Below are positions 1-6,121 of a stretch of 6,551 nt of DNA, one piece after another. The notes under the pieces are model-generated. The model ran no database searches. It was given only the letters and a program-made list of their open reading frames with translations, and was not told the DNA's origin. The DNA is taken from contig CAZKTU010000317.1 of assembly GCA_964555675.1 (NCBI GenBank), forward strand, positions 1 through 6,551, written 5' to 3'. How positions within the stretch are numbered: the stretch's first letter is position 1; every line of letters starts with the position of its first letter. Made by a program: the position numbers and the translations under genes. The DNA comes from CAIWXH01 sp964555675 (GTDB lineage Bacteria > Chloroflexota > Chloroflexia > Chloroflexales > Chloroflexaceae).

Positions 1-91
1 GGAGCGTTTTGTTACCCGCCTCGGGAGCATGCCCGCAGACCACCTGGAGGAGATCGCCGCGGCGATCGCCGCGGCTGTTGAGTATCAATAG
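1..91 (+). CDS. C-terminal fragment, possibly PemK/MazF-family toxin (partial)
   Basis: The frame that starts at base 2 is open to the TAG at 89-91 and gives 29 residues beginning ERFVTRLGSMPADHLEEI, followed by an Ala-rich helix and ending VEYQ. The pattern of a short basic strand, then R-L-G-x-[LM]-x-x-x-x-[LM], then a terminal amphipathic helix, is how many PemK/MazF-type mRNA interferases end. Such toxins are ribonucleases that cleave mRNA when their antitoxin is lost. The catalytic N-terminal part and any antitoxin gene lie outside the window, so the assignment rests on this tail alone and could be wrong. The gene converges on zwf, 36 bp away, and is not part of the pentose phosphate operon. 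No Rho-independent terminator follows the stop. A 20-bp perfect palindrome lies inside the last codons. Confidence 0.38.
   Translation, partial: ERFVTRLGSMPADHLEEIAAAIAAAVEYQ
56..75. repeat. 20-bp perfect palindrome inside the toxin-like tail
   Basis: GCCGCGGCGATCGCCGCGGC equals its own reverse complement over all 20 bases; the flanking pair (C55/T76) breaks the symmetry. It contains GGCGATCGCC. It encodes part of an Ala/Ile run in the plus-strand reading frame, so Ala-Ile-Ala codon choice (GCG ATC GCC) may explain much of it. With no spacer it could only form a short cruciform or hairpin, and no T-run follows, so it is not a terminator. Confidence 0.8.
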
Positions 92-127
92 CTGAGCGGG
101 CAAGGCCGCGGCTAGGGGGAGGACGCT

Positions 128-1594
128 CTACGATGTGAGCCAGCCCCGGCCCTCGGCGGCGACGAGGGCTGTGGCGCCGGCAGGCCCCCAGCTCCCTGGG
201 TCGTAGCGGAGCGGCGGCGCACCACTGGCGGCCCACTGGTCGAGCAGCGGCGAGACCAAAGCCCAGGCCGCCTCGGCCTCGTCGCGCCGGATGAAGAGCG
301 TCGCGTCGCCGTCCATGGCGTCGAACAGCAGGCGCTCGTAGGCCTCGGGCGGCGCCTGGCTGAAGCCCTCGGCGTAGCGGAAGCCGAGCTGCACCGGCTC
401 CAGGCGCATCGCCCCGCCTGGCGGTTTGAGCCCAACCTGGAGCGTGATCGCCTCGTCGGGCTGGATGCGCAGCCTCAAGATGTTCGGCTCCATCACGCCC
501 TGTGGCCCCCTGTGGCCCGCGTGGTCGGCGTGGGCGAAGAGCGACAGGGGCGGCTGGCGAAACTGGATCACCACCTCGCTGAGACGCCGGGGCAGGGCCT
601 TACCCGTCCGTAAGTAGAAGGGCACCCCCGCCCAGCGCCAGGTGTCGATCGCGATCCGCATGGCCGCGTAGGTCTCGGTTGTGGAGCCGGGCGCCACCCC
701 GGGCTCGCCCTGGTAGCCCGCGTACTGGCCACGCACCACTGCGTCGAGGTTCAGCGGGCGGATCGACTGGAACAGCTTCACCTTCTCGCCGCGCACGGCC
801 TCCGCGGTGAAGGTGGCGGGCGCCTCCATCGCCACCAGGGCCAGCACTTGCATGATGTGGTTCTGCACCATGTCGCGTACGGCGCCGGCACTGTCGTAGT
901 AGCCGCCGCGGCCCTCGAGACCGACCTGCTCGGCCACGGTAATCTGCACCTGCTCGATGTAGCGCCGGTTCCAGAGCGGCTCGAGGATGCTGTTGCCCAG
1001 GCGAAAGGCCAGGATATTCTGGACGGTCTCTTTGCCCAGGTAGTGGTCGATGCGGTAGATCTGCTCCTCGTCGAAGACGCCGAGCAGGTGGGCGTTGAGC
1101 GCTCGGGCGCTCTCCAGATCGTGCCCGAGGGGCTTCTCGACGATCACGCGGGCCCAGCCCTCGCCGGACGGCCGCGCGAGCCCCGCCGCGCCCAGCTGCG
1201 AGACGATTCCGGCGTATGCCTGGGGCGGCGCGGCCATGTAGAACAGCCTGCCCCCCGCCCCGGGCGCCGTGCCCCGCTCCGCGTCGAGGCGGTCGAGCAG
1301 CACGCGCAGCTCAGCGTAGCCCGCCGGGTTGTCGAAGTCGGACTGGTGGTAACGGAGGCCGGCGGCGAAGGTGTCCCATGTCGCCGGGTCGAGGGGCTGC
1401 CGCGAGTGGGCAGCCACGCCGGCGCGCAGCTCGGCCCGGAACTGCTCGTCGCTCTTGGGGCGACGGGCAAAGCCCACCACGGCGACGCCCGGCGGCAGCA
1501 TGCCGTCGCGCCAGAGGTTGTACAGGGCGGGCACCAGCTTGCGCTGGGTCAGGTCGCCGGAGGCGCCGAACATGACGATCGTTGGTGGGATCAC
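128..1594 (-). CDS. zwf: glucose-6-phosphate dehydrogenase
   Basis: Oxidises glucose 6-phosphate to 6-phosphoglucono-delta-lactone with reduction of NADP+ (EC 1.1.1.49), the first oxidative step of the pentose phosphate pathway, in the cytoplasm. At 488 residues it has normal family length. Visible motifs are the N-terminal nucleotide-binding loop GASGDLTQRKL (10-20), EKPLGHD (153-159), the family signature RIDHYLGKE (181-189) with the substrate-phosphate His184 and Lys188, DMVQNHIMQ (241-249) carrying the presumed general base His246 paired with Asp183, and RTGKAL (329-334). The basic GFARR (41-45) after beta-2 fits NADP+ preference (inference). The start is GTG at 1594-1592, preceded by a modest GAGGG ribosome site five bases or so upstream. 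An ATG at codon 8 would cut into the Rossmann strand and is unlikely. It is the last operon gene, 12 bp after gnd. No OpcA-like or lactonase gene follows, because a convergent gene begins 36 bp beyond its stop. Confidence 0.97.
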   Translation of the reverse strand: MIPPTIVMFGASGDLTQRKLVPALYNLWRDGMLPPGVAVVGFARRPKSDEQFRAELRAGVAAHSRQPLDPATWDTFAAGLRYHQSDFDNPAGYAELRVLLDRLDAERGTAPGAGGRLFYMAAPPQAYAGIVSQLGAAGLARPSGEGWARVIVEKPLGHDLESARALNAHLLGVFDEEQIYRIDHYLGKETVQNILAFRLGNSILEPLWNRRYIEQVQITVAEQVGLEGRGGYYDSAGAVRDMVQNHIMQVLALVAMEAPATFTAEAVRGEKVKLFQSIRPLNLDAVVRGQYAGYQGEPGVAPGSTTETYAAMRIAIDTWRWAGVPFYLRTGKALPRRLSEVVIQFRQPPLSLFAHADHAGHRGPQGVMEPNILRLRIQPDEAITLQVGLKPPGGAMRLEPVQLGFRYAEGFSQAPPEAYERLLFDAMDGDATLFIRRDEAEAAWALVSPLLDQWAASGAPPLRYDPGSWGPAGATALVAAEGRGWLTS

Positions 1595-1606
1595 GTGACC
1601 CTCGCT

Positions 1607-2512
1607 CTACTCGGCGCGTTTGACGGCGTGGCCGCCGAAGCCCGCGCGCATGGCGGCCAACACCTTGGCGGCGAACGACTCGGACTGGCGCGAGTGGAAG
1701 CGCTCGTAGAGCGACTGGGTGATCACCGGGGCTGGCACGTTCAGGTCGATCGCGGCCTGGATCGTCCAGCGGCCCTCGCCGCTGTCCTCCACATAGCCGC
1801 GCAGGCTGCTGAGGTCGGGGTCGCCCGCGAACGCCTCGGCAGTCAAGTCGAGCAGCCACGAGCGCACGACGCTGCCCGAGCGCCAGGCCTCGGCGATCGC
1901 GTGCAGGTCGAGGCCGAAGTCGGCCCGGGCGCGCATGATCTCAAAGCCCTCGGCGTAGGCCTGCATCATGCCGTACTCGATGCCGTTGTGGATCATCTTG
2001 ACGAAGTGGCCGCTGCCTACGGGCCCACAGTGGACGTAGCCGCCGTCGGCGGGGGCCAGGGTGCGGAAGGCCGGCTCCAGGCGCCCCACGACCTCTGGAT
2101 CGCCGCCGACCATCAGGCAGAAGCCGTTCTCCAGGCCCCAGATCCCGCCCGAGGTGCCCTGGTCGCTGTAGTGCAGACCTTGCGCTTTGAGCGCTTGAGC
2201 GCGACGCATATCGTCGTTGAAGTTGGTGTTGCCGCCGTCGACAATGGTGTCCCCCGGTTCCAGCAGCCCGGCGAGCCGCTGGATCATCTGCTCGGTCACG
2301 TCGCCGGCCGGCAGCATCACCCACACCGCCCGGGGCGGCGCGAGGGCCGCGACCAGCTCCTCGACGGTGTAGGCGGCGACGGCACCCTTTGCCGCCAGCT
2401 CGTCGATCGGGCCGCGCCCACGGTTGTTGACGACCACGCGATGCCCGCCGCGCAGCCAGCGCTCGGCCATGCCCGCGCCCATCCGGCCCAGTCCGGTTAT
2501 GCCGATCTCCAT
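1607..2512 (-). CDS. gnd: 6-phosphogluconate dehydrogenase, decarboxylating, short (~300 aa) form
   Basis: Oxidatively decarboxylates 6-phosphogluconate to ribulose 5-phosphate plus CO2 in the cytoplasm. The protein has 301 residues, the short GndA/YqeC-like class, against about 470 for the E. coli-type enzyme. In order: the Rossmann glycine loop GLGRMGAGMAERW (7-19), the beta-2 end VVVNNRGRG (26-34), MLPAG (66-70), VDGGNTNFND (91-100), the substrate loop DQGTSGGIWGLENG (117-130), the catalytic segment GHFVKMIHNGIEYG (168-181) with presumed catalytic Lys172 plus Asn176 and Glu179, then GEGRWT (245-250) and YERFHSRQSESFAAK (269-283). Short-form enzymes are often NAD-linked, with an Asp at the end of beta-2. 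Here that position is Asn30-Arg31, which may favour NADP+. The ATG start has a clear AAGGAG at 2521-2526, eight bases upstream. It lies 80 bp after tal and 12 bp before zwf, and may have its own promoter. Confidence 0.95.
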   Translation of the reverse strand: MEIGITGLGRMGAGMAERWLRGGHRVVVNNRGRGPIDELAAKGAVAAYTVEELVAALAPPRAVWVMLPAGDVTEQMIQRLAGLLEPGDTIVDGGNTNFNDDMRRAQALKAQGLHYSDQGTSGGIWGLENGFCLMVGGDPEVVGRLEPAFRTLAPADGGYVHCGPVGSGHFVKMIHNGIEYGMMQAYAEGFEIMRARADFGLDLHAIAEAWRSGSVVRSWLLDLTAEAFAGDPDLSSLRGYVEDSGEGRWTIQAAIDLNVPAPVITQSLYERFHSRQSESFAAKVLAAMRAGFGGHAVKRAE

Positions 2513-2537
2513 CGTGAAAGCTCCTTCTGCAGTCGCT

Positions 2538-2557
2538 CGCCGCCCTCAAGAGCGGCG
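2538..2557 (-). repeat. GC hairpin in the tal-gnd gap
   Basis: CGCCGC (2538-2543) and GCGGCG (2552-2557) form a 6-bp inverted repeat around an 8-base loop. In the minus-strand RNA it lies between the tal stop and the gnd ribosome site. No U-run follows, so it is not a canonical intrinsic terminator. It could act as an RNA stability or processing element, or be chance in GC-rich DNA. It also overlaps the expected start site of the internal promoter. Confidence 0.4.
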
Positions 2558-2558
2558 G

Positions 2559-2586
2559 ATTATGGTTCGCCCGCGCCGTCGATCAA
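2559..2586 (-). promoter_or_regulatory. candidate internal sigma-70 promoter for gnd-zwf
   Basis: On the minus strand, TTGATC (plus 2581-2586) stands 16 bp before CATAAT (plus 2559-2564), matching the consensus hexamers at 4/6 and 5/6. The -10 is in the one AT-rich patch of the 80 bp tal-gnd gap. The predicted start is near 2552, giving a leader of about 40 nt before the gnd ATG that includes the AAGGAG site. No experimental support is visible. This would let the oxidative genes be transcribed apart from tkt-tal. Confidence 0.4.
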
Positions 2587-2592
2587 GGCGCC

Positions 2593-3684
2593 CTACCCTC
2601 CCAGCCGGGCGCGCTTCGCGCCGATGCTCGCCATCAGGGCCTCGAACGAGGCGGCGAAAGCGGCCACGCCCTCGTCCTGAAGCTGCCGCGTCACTGCCTC
2701 GAGGTCGATGCCGTGCCCCGCGAGCCCATCGAGCAAGGCAGCCGCCTCGCCCACGCCTTGCTCCAGGGTCGCGGCGACGGCGCCGTGGTCGAGGAACGCG
2801 GCGAGGGTGGCGGGCGGCACGGTGTTGACGGTGTGAGGCCCGATCAGGCCGTCCACGTAACGTGTATCCGGCAGACGCGGGTCCTTGGTGCCGGTCGAGG
2901 CCCACAGGGGGCGCTGCACCCTGGCGCCGCGGGCGGCCAGGGCCTCCCAGCGCGACCCGCTGAACCGCTGCTTGAAGCGGGCGTAGGCCAGCTTGGCGTT
3001 GGCGATCGCGGCCTGGCCCTGCATGGCCTCCAGGCCCCGCGCGGTCAGCAGCCGGTCGACCGCCGTGTCCACACGGCTGACGAAGAACGAGGCCACCGAC
3101 GCGATCCGCCCGATCGCCTCGCCGGCAGCGGCGCGATGCTCCAGGCCCGCGATGTACGCCTCGGCCACGGCCTCGTACTGGGCCAGGGAGAAGATCAGCG
3201 TGACGTTGACGCTGATACCAGCGGCGATCAGCTCGGTGAGCGCCGGGATTCCTGCCGTAGTAGCGGGCACCTTGATCATCACATTCGGGCGGGCGAGGGC
3301 AGTGTGGAGCCGCCTGGCCTCGGCGACGGTGCCGGCGGTGTCGTGGGCCAGGGTGGGGCTCACCTCCAGGCTGATGTAGCCGTCCGCGCCGCCCGACTCC
3401 TCGAAGAGCGGGCGCAGGATCGCGGCCGCATTGGCAATATCGTCGAGGACCAGGGCCTCGTAGATCGCATTGATCGAGGCGCCCTGCGCGGCCAGCCGCC
3501 GCAGGTCGGCGTCGTAGTCGGCGCTGCCGGCGATCGCCTTCTCGAAGATGGTCGGGTTCGAGGTCACGCCGCGCACCCCCTGCTCGACCAGGGCCGCCAG
3601 CTCACCGCCGGCCAGGAAGTCGCGGCGGATGTAGTCGACCCAGACCGACTGGCCGTGCTCGTGTAGCTCGTGCAGCTTTGTCAT
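2593..3684 (-). CDS. tal: transaldolase (long, mycobacterial/cyanobacterial-type)
   Basis: Transfers a dihydroxyacetone unit from sedoheptulose 7-phosphate to glyceraldehyde 3-phosphate, giving erythrose 4-phosphate and fructose 6-phosphate (EC 2.2.1.2). It is a cytoplasmic class I aldolase-type barrel. The protein has 363 residues, in the range of the long subfamily of actinobacteria and relatives rather than the ~317-residue E. coli TalB. Motifs: WVDYIRRDF (15-23), GVTSNPTIFEKAI (39-51), MIKVPAT (136-142) with the presumed Schiff-base Lys138, VNVTLIFS (159-166), SVASFFVSRVD (196-206) and STGTKDP (263-269). The frame is open further upstream, but homology begins at the ATG at 3684-3682. That ATG overlaps the tkt TGA by one base (TGATG) and has AAGGAG seven bases upstream, inside the end of tkt, so it is chosen as the start. 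The overlap suggests translational coupling with tkt. Confidence 0.96.
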   Translation of the reverse strand: MTKLHELHEHGQSVWVDYIRRDFLAGGELAALVEQGVRGVTSNPTIFEKAIAGSADYDADLRRLAAQGASINAIYEALVLDDIANAAAILRPLFEESGGADGYISLEVSPTLAHDTAGTVAEARRLHTALARPNVMIKVPATTAGIPALTELIAAGISVNVTLIFSLAQYEAVAEAYIAGLEHRAAAGEAIGRIASVASFFVSRVDTAVDRLLTARGLEAMQGQAAIANAKLAYARFKQRFSGSRWEALAARGARVQRPLWASTGTKDPRLPDTRYVDGLIGPHTVNTVPPATLAAFLDHGAVAATLEQGVGEAAALLDGLAGHGIDLEAVTRQLQDEGVAAFAASFEALMASIGAKRARLGG

Positions 3685-5780
3685 CAGCGCTCTCCTTGCT
3701 CGGCCCGGGGCCTGCTGGCCCGCGCCATAGCCACCTGCTCGCGCGCCGCCGCGACCACCCGCTCGGGCGTGAAGCCGAACTTCTGCTGCAGCGCCTTGAG
3801 CGGGGCCGAGGCGCCGAAGGTTTGCATGCCGATCCGCTCGCCGGTGCTGCCGGTGTACCGCTCCCAGCCCATCGTCGAGGCCTGCTCGACGGCAACCCGC
3901 GCCGCAACCTGGGGCGGAAGGACGCGCTCGCGATAGGCCCGGTCCTGCTGCTCGAACAGCTCCCACGAGGGCATGCTGACGACGCGCGCTCCGATGCCTT
4001 CCGCCCGCAGCTGCTCGTACGCGTCGATGCACAGCGCCACCTCGCTGCCCGTGGCGAGCAGCAGCACGTCGGGGCTGCCGCCGGGGGCGTCGGCGAGCAC
4101 ATAGGCGCCCCGCGCCACGCCCGCCGCCGGCGCGTAGACGGTGCGGTCCAGGGTGGGCAGGGCCTGCCGCGAGAGCACCAAGGCGGCCGGCTCGTGGCGC
4201 AGCCCCATGATCACCTTCCAGGCCTCGACCACCTCGTTGGCGTCGGCGGGGCGCAGGACGACAAGGCCGGGCACGGCGCGCAGGGCGGCCAACTGCTCGA
4301 CCGGCTGGTGAGTCGGGCCGTCCTCGCCCACGCCGATCGAGTCGTGGGTGAAGACGTGGATGGTGGGAATCTCCATGAGGGCAGAGAGGCGGATCGCGGG
4401 CCGGGCGTAGTCGCTGAAGATCAGGAAGCCCGCGCCGAAGGGGCGCAGCTTGCTGAGGGCCATGCCGTTGAGCGCGGCGGCCATCGCGTGCTCGCGGATG
4501 CCGAAGTGGAAGTTGCGTCCGTCGTGGCTGGCGGCGCCGAAGTCGCCCGCGCCGTCGAACGTCAGGCGGGTCTTGGTCGAAGGCGCCAGGTCGGCCGCGC
4601 CGCCGATCAGCCAGGGGATTGCGCTGGCCAGGGCGTTCAGCACCTTGCCTGAGGCGTCGCGCCCGGCCACGCCCTTGGGGTCGGGCGCGAAGCTCGGCAG
4701 CTCCTGGTCCCAGCCCTCGGGCAGCTCACGCCGCTGGATGCGCAGCAGCTCCTCGGCCAGCTCGGGATACTCAGCGCGGTAGCGCTCGAACTGCGCCATC
4801 CAGGCGCCGCGCAGCTCGCCCCCCCGGGCGCCGATGCCGGCCTGGAAGTGGGCCGGCACCTCGTCGGGCACGAGGAACCTCGCCTCCTCGGGCCAGCCAT
4901 AGGCGCGTTTGGTGAGGCGGATCTCCTCCTCGCCCAGGGGCTCGCCGTGGGCGGCGTGGGTGTCCTGCTTGTTCGGCGAGCCGAAGGCGATGTGGCTGTC
5001 CACGATGATCAGGGTGGGCCGGTCGGTAGTGGCCTTGAAGGTGCGCAGGGCCCGGCCGAGCATCTCCACGTCGTTGGCGTCGCCCACGCGGGTGACATTC
5101 CAGCCGTAGCCGATGAAGCGCGTTGCCACATCGTCGCTGAAGGCCAGGTCAGTGTGGCCCTCGATGGTAATCTTGTTATTGTCGTAGATCCAGCAGAGGT
5201 TGGACAGCTTCAGGTGGCCCGCCAGCGACGCCGCCTCGCCGGAGACGCCCTCCATCATGCAGCCGTCGCCCGCGAGGGCGTAGACGGAGTGGGTGAACAG
5301 CTCGAAGCCGGGGCGGTTGTAGCGGGCGGCCATCCACCTGCCCGCGATCGCCATGCCCACGCTGGTCGCCACGCCCTGGCCCAGGGGGCCGGTGGTGGTC
5401 TCGACGCCGGAGGTCCAGCGGTACTCGGGGTGGCCGGGGCACTTGCTGTCGAGCTGGCGGAAGCGCCTGATGTCGTCGAGGCTGACGGCGGGCTCGCCGA
5501 GCACTTCGTACTTCGGGTTGACGGACTTTACGCCGGTGAGGTGCAGCATGGCGTAGAGCAGCATCGAGGCGTGGCCGATCGAGAGCACGAAGCGGTCGCG
5601 GTCGGGCCAGATCGGGTCGGCCGGGTCGAAGCGCAGAAAGCGCTGCCACAGGGTGTAGGCCACGGGGGCGAGGGCCATGGGCGTGCCGGGGTGGCCGGAG
5701 TTGGCCGCCTGCACCGCGTCCATCGCCAGCGTGCGGATGGTAGTGATCGCCAGCTGCTCGGTCAGGGGCTGGTAGCTCAA
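3684..5780 (-). CDS. tkt: transketolase
   Basis: Thiamine diphosphate- and divalent-metal-dependent transfer of two-carbon ketol units between xylulose 5-phosphate and aldose phosphates (EC 2.2.1.1), in the cytoplasm. At 698 residues it is full length. The N-terminal ThDP domain shows NSGHPG (27-32, His30), LSIGHAS (66-72, His70), GPLGQG (131-136), the ThDP/metal motif from GDG (171-173) to DNNKIT (200-205), and His263. The middle domain shows FGIREHAM (426-433) with catalytic Glu430 and GEDGPTHQP (485-493) with His491. A C-terminal domain follows from about 560. The start is TTG at 5780-5778: AGGAGGT lies four bases upstream, and the N-terminus (TEQLAITTIRTLAMDAVQ) aligns with the family from this point. 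The next Met, residue 20, would remove the first conserved helix. It is the first gene of the operon, behind a long leader, and its stop overlaps the tal start. Confidence 0.97.
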   Translation of the reverse strand: MSYQPLTEQLAITTIRTLAMDAVQAANSGHPGTPMALAPVAYTLWQRFLRFDPADPIWPDRDRFVLSIGHASMLLYAMLHLTGVKSVNPKYEVLGEPAVSLDDIRRFRQLDSKCPGHPEYRWTSGVETTTGPLGQGVATSVGMAIAGRWMAARYNRPGFELFTHSVYALAGDGCMMEGVSGEAASLAGHLKLSNLCWIYDNNKITIEGHTDLAFSDDVATRFIGYGWNVTRVGDANDVEMLGRALRTFKATTDRPTLIIVDSHIAFGSPNKQDTHAAHGEPLGEEEIRLTKRAYGWPEEARFLVPDEVPAHFQAGIGARGGELRGAWMAQFERYRAEYPELAEELLRIQRRELPEGWDQELPSFAPDPKGVAGRDASGKVLNALASAIPWLIGGAADLAPSTKTRLTFDGAGDFGAASHDGRNFHFGIREHAMAAALNGMALSKLRPFGAGFLIFSDYARPAIRLSALMEIPTIHVFTHDSIGVGEDGPTHQPVEQLAALRAVPGLVVLRPADANEVVEAWKVIMGLRHEPAALVLSRQALPTLDRTVYAPAAGVARGAYVLADAPGGSPDVLLLATGSEVALCIDAYEQLRAEGIGARVVSMPSWELFEQQDRAYRERVLPPQVAARVAVEQASTMGWERYTGSTGERIGMQTFGASAPLKALQQKFGFTPERVVAAAREQVAMARASRPRAEQGER

Positions 5781-5784
5781 AGAG

Positions 5785-5791
5785 ACCTCCT
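5785..5791 (-). promoter_or_regulatory. strong ribosome binding site fixing the TTG start of tkt
   Basis: The minus strand reads AGGAGGT followed by four bases and then TTG. This is a full anti-Shine-Dalgarno match and supports the rare TTG start over downstream ATG codons. Confidence 0.8.
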
Positions 5792-5808
5792 GGCGGCACG
5801 CCTATGGC

Positions 5809-5841
5809 GGCGCCTGTCAGCAGAGCATCGGCGTAGGCGCC
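5809..5841 (-). repeat. inverted repeat just upstream of the tkt ribosome site
   Basis: GGCGCCT (5809-5815) and AGGCGCC (5835-5841) are perfect 7-bp arms around a 19-base loop. In the minus-strand RNA the hairpin would end 17 nt before the tkt AGGAGGT, after the stop of the 64-codon ORF. No U-run follows. It could control access of ribosomes to tkt or be a chance GC repeat. Confidence 0.4.
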
Positions 5842-5851
5842 CGGGCCATGC

Positions 5852-6046
5852 TCAAAAGCGAGCGCGTACCAGACGCCGAGGGCGAGCGTGCGCAAAAGGG
5901 CGAGCGGGCCGGTCTTCGTACCAATCAAACACCAGTCTGGTCCGGATCAGCGGGCATGGCGTCTGTGTGGTAGTCGGGGAGGATGCTAACCAGTCTATGA
6001 GGTGACCACGATTGTTACAGCGGCGGCGCGCGACAGATGGGACCAT
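5852..6046 (-). CDS. small ORF (64 aa, Arg-rich) in the tkt leader, function unknown
   Basis: The ATG at 6046-6044 is preceded by GGAGGT (6053-6058) with a six-base spacer, an excellent ribosome site. The frame runs to a stop at 5852-5854. The product starts MVPSVARRRCNNRGHLIDWL, is strongly basic and Arg-rich, has two Cys (10 and 31) and no obvious membrane segment, and matches no family I recognise. The frame is open further upstream to a TTG at 6160, but that overlaps the promoter and has no ribosome site. The start codon lies inside an 18-bp dyad, so translation could be structure-controlled. It overlaps the 36-codon ORF in another frame and ends 71 bp before tkt. It may be a leader peptide, a small protein or a chance frame in GC-rich DNA. 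Confidence 0.28.
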   Translation of the reverse strand: MVPSVARRRCNNRGHLIDWLASSPTTTQTPCPLIRTRLVFDWYEDRPARPFAHARPRRLVRARF

Positions 6047-6105
6047 CTGTTTACCTCCACGTAAGAGGGCTGAATATTCTGGGCAGAAGGTGAGACGCAC
6101 TCCAT
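5995..6105 (-). CDS. candidate leader peptide ORF (36 aa) upstream of tkt
   Basis: The ATG at 6105-6103 follows GGGAGGAG (6112-6119) with about six bases between AGGAG and ATG. The frame ends at TAG (5995-5997). The peptide begins MECVSPSAQNIQPSYVEVNR and ends with a short hydrophobic AAAVTIVVTS stretch. There is no run of one amino acid that would mark a classical attenuator peptide, and no family is recognised. If transcription starts near 6143 this would be the first translated ORF of the operon mRNA, about 38 nt from the 5' end. Its last half overlaps the 64-codon ORF in a different frame. Evidence is the ribosome site and position only. Confidence 0.25.
   Translation of the reverse strand: MECVSPSAQNIQPSYVEVNRWSHLSRAAAVTIVVTS
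6033..6050. repeat. perfect 18-bp dyad with 8-bp arms
   Basis: ACAGATGG (6033-6040), spacer GA, CCATCTGT (6043-6050). As DNA it has the size and symmetry of a repressor operator (8+2+8). As minus-strand RNA it folds into a 7-bp stem with a GUCC tetraloop that pairs the AUG of the 64-codon ORF, six bases after its GGAGGU. On the plus strand only three T follow, too few for a convincing terminator. Confidence 0.7.
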
Positions 6106-6121
6106 TGCGATCTCCTCCCAA

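Noticed and set aside
92..127. Bidirectional terminator between the toxin-like gene and zwf
   Set aside because: The only symmetry is GCCGCGGC (105-112), without a loop or a T-run on either strand.
848..2680. 610-codon plus-strand open frame antisense to zwf and gnd
   Set aside because: It is a shadow of high-GC coding DNA: the opposite strand carries two enzymes with intact catalytic motifs, and the antisense product is a low-complexity mixture of Val, Ala, Gly, His and Gln with no recognisable domain.
2593..4032. 479-codon extended version of tal
   Set aside because: The first 116 codons overlap tkt out of frame and have no homology; the transaldolase sequence starts at the ATG at 3684, which has its own ribosome site.
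5176..5928. 250-codon minus-strand frame whose first ~49 codons lie upstream of tkt
   Set aside because: It begins at a TTG with no ribosome site and most of it is tkt read out of frame, with an Arg/Pro-rich nonsense composition.
5931..5996. ACCAG-T-CTGGT (5931-5941) and a second ACCAGTCT at 5989-5996 as paired regulator sites
   Set aside because: Five-bp arms and one 8-base direct repeat in about 400 bp are expected by chance, and the second copy lacks the palindrome's right half.
4848..6005. 385-codon plus-strand open frame antisense to tkt that extends into the intergenic region
   Set aside because: Composition and lack of any motif mark it as a shadow of tkt; no ribosome site or promoter supports it.
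6033..6058. Rho-independent terminator on the plus strand from the 18-bp dyad
   Set aside because: The stem is A/T-mixed and only three T follow before ACC; it also points toward the regulator promoter with no upstream plus-strand gene to terminate.
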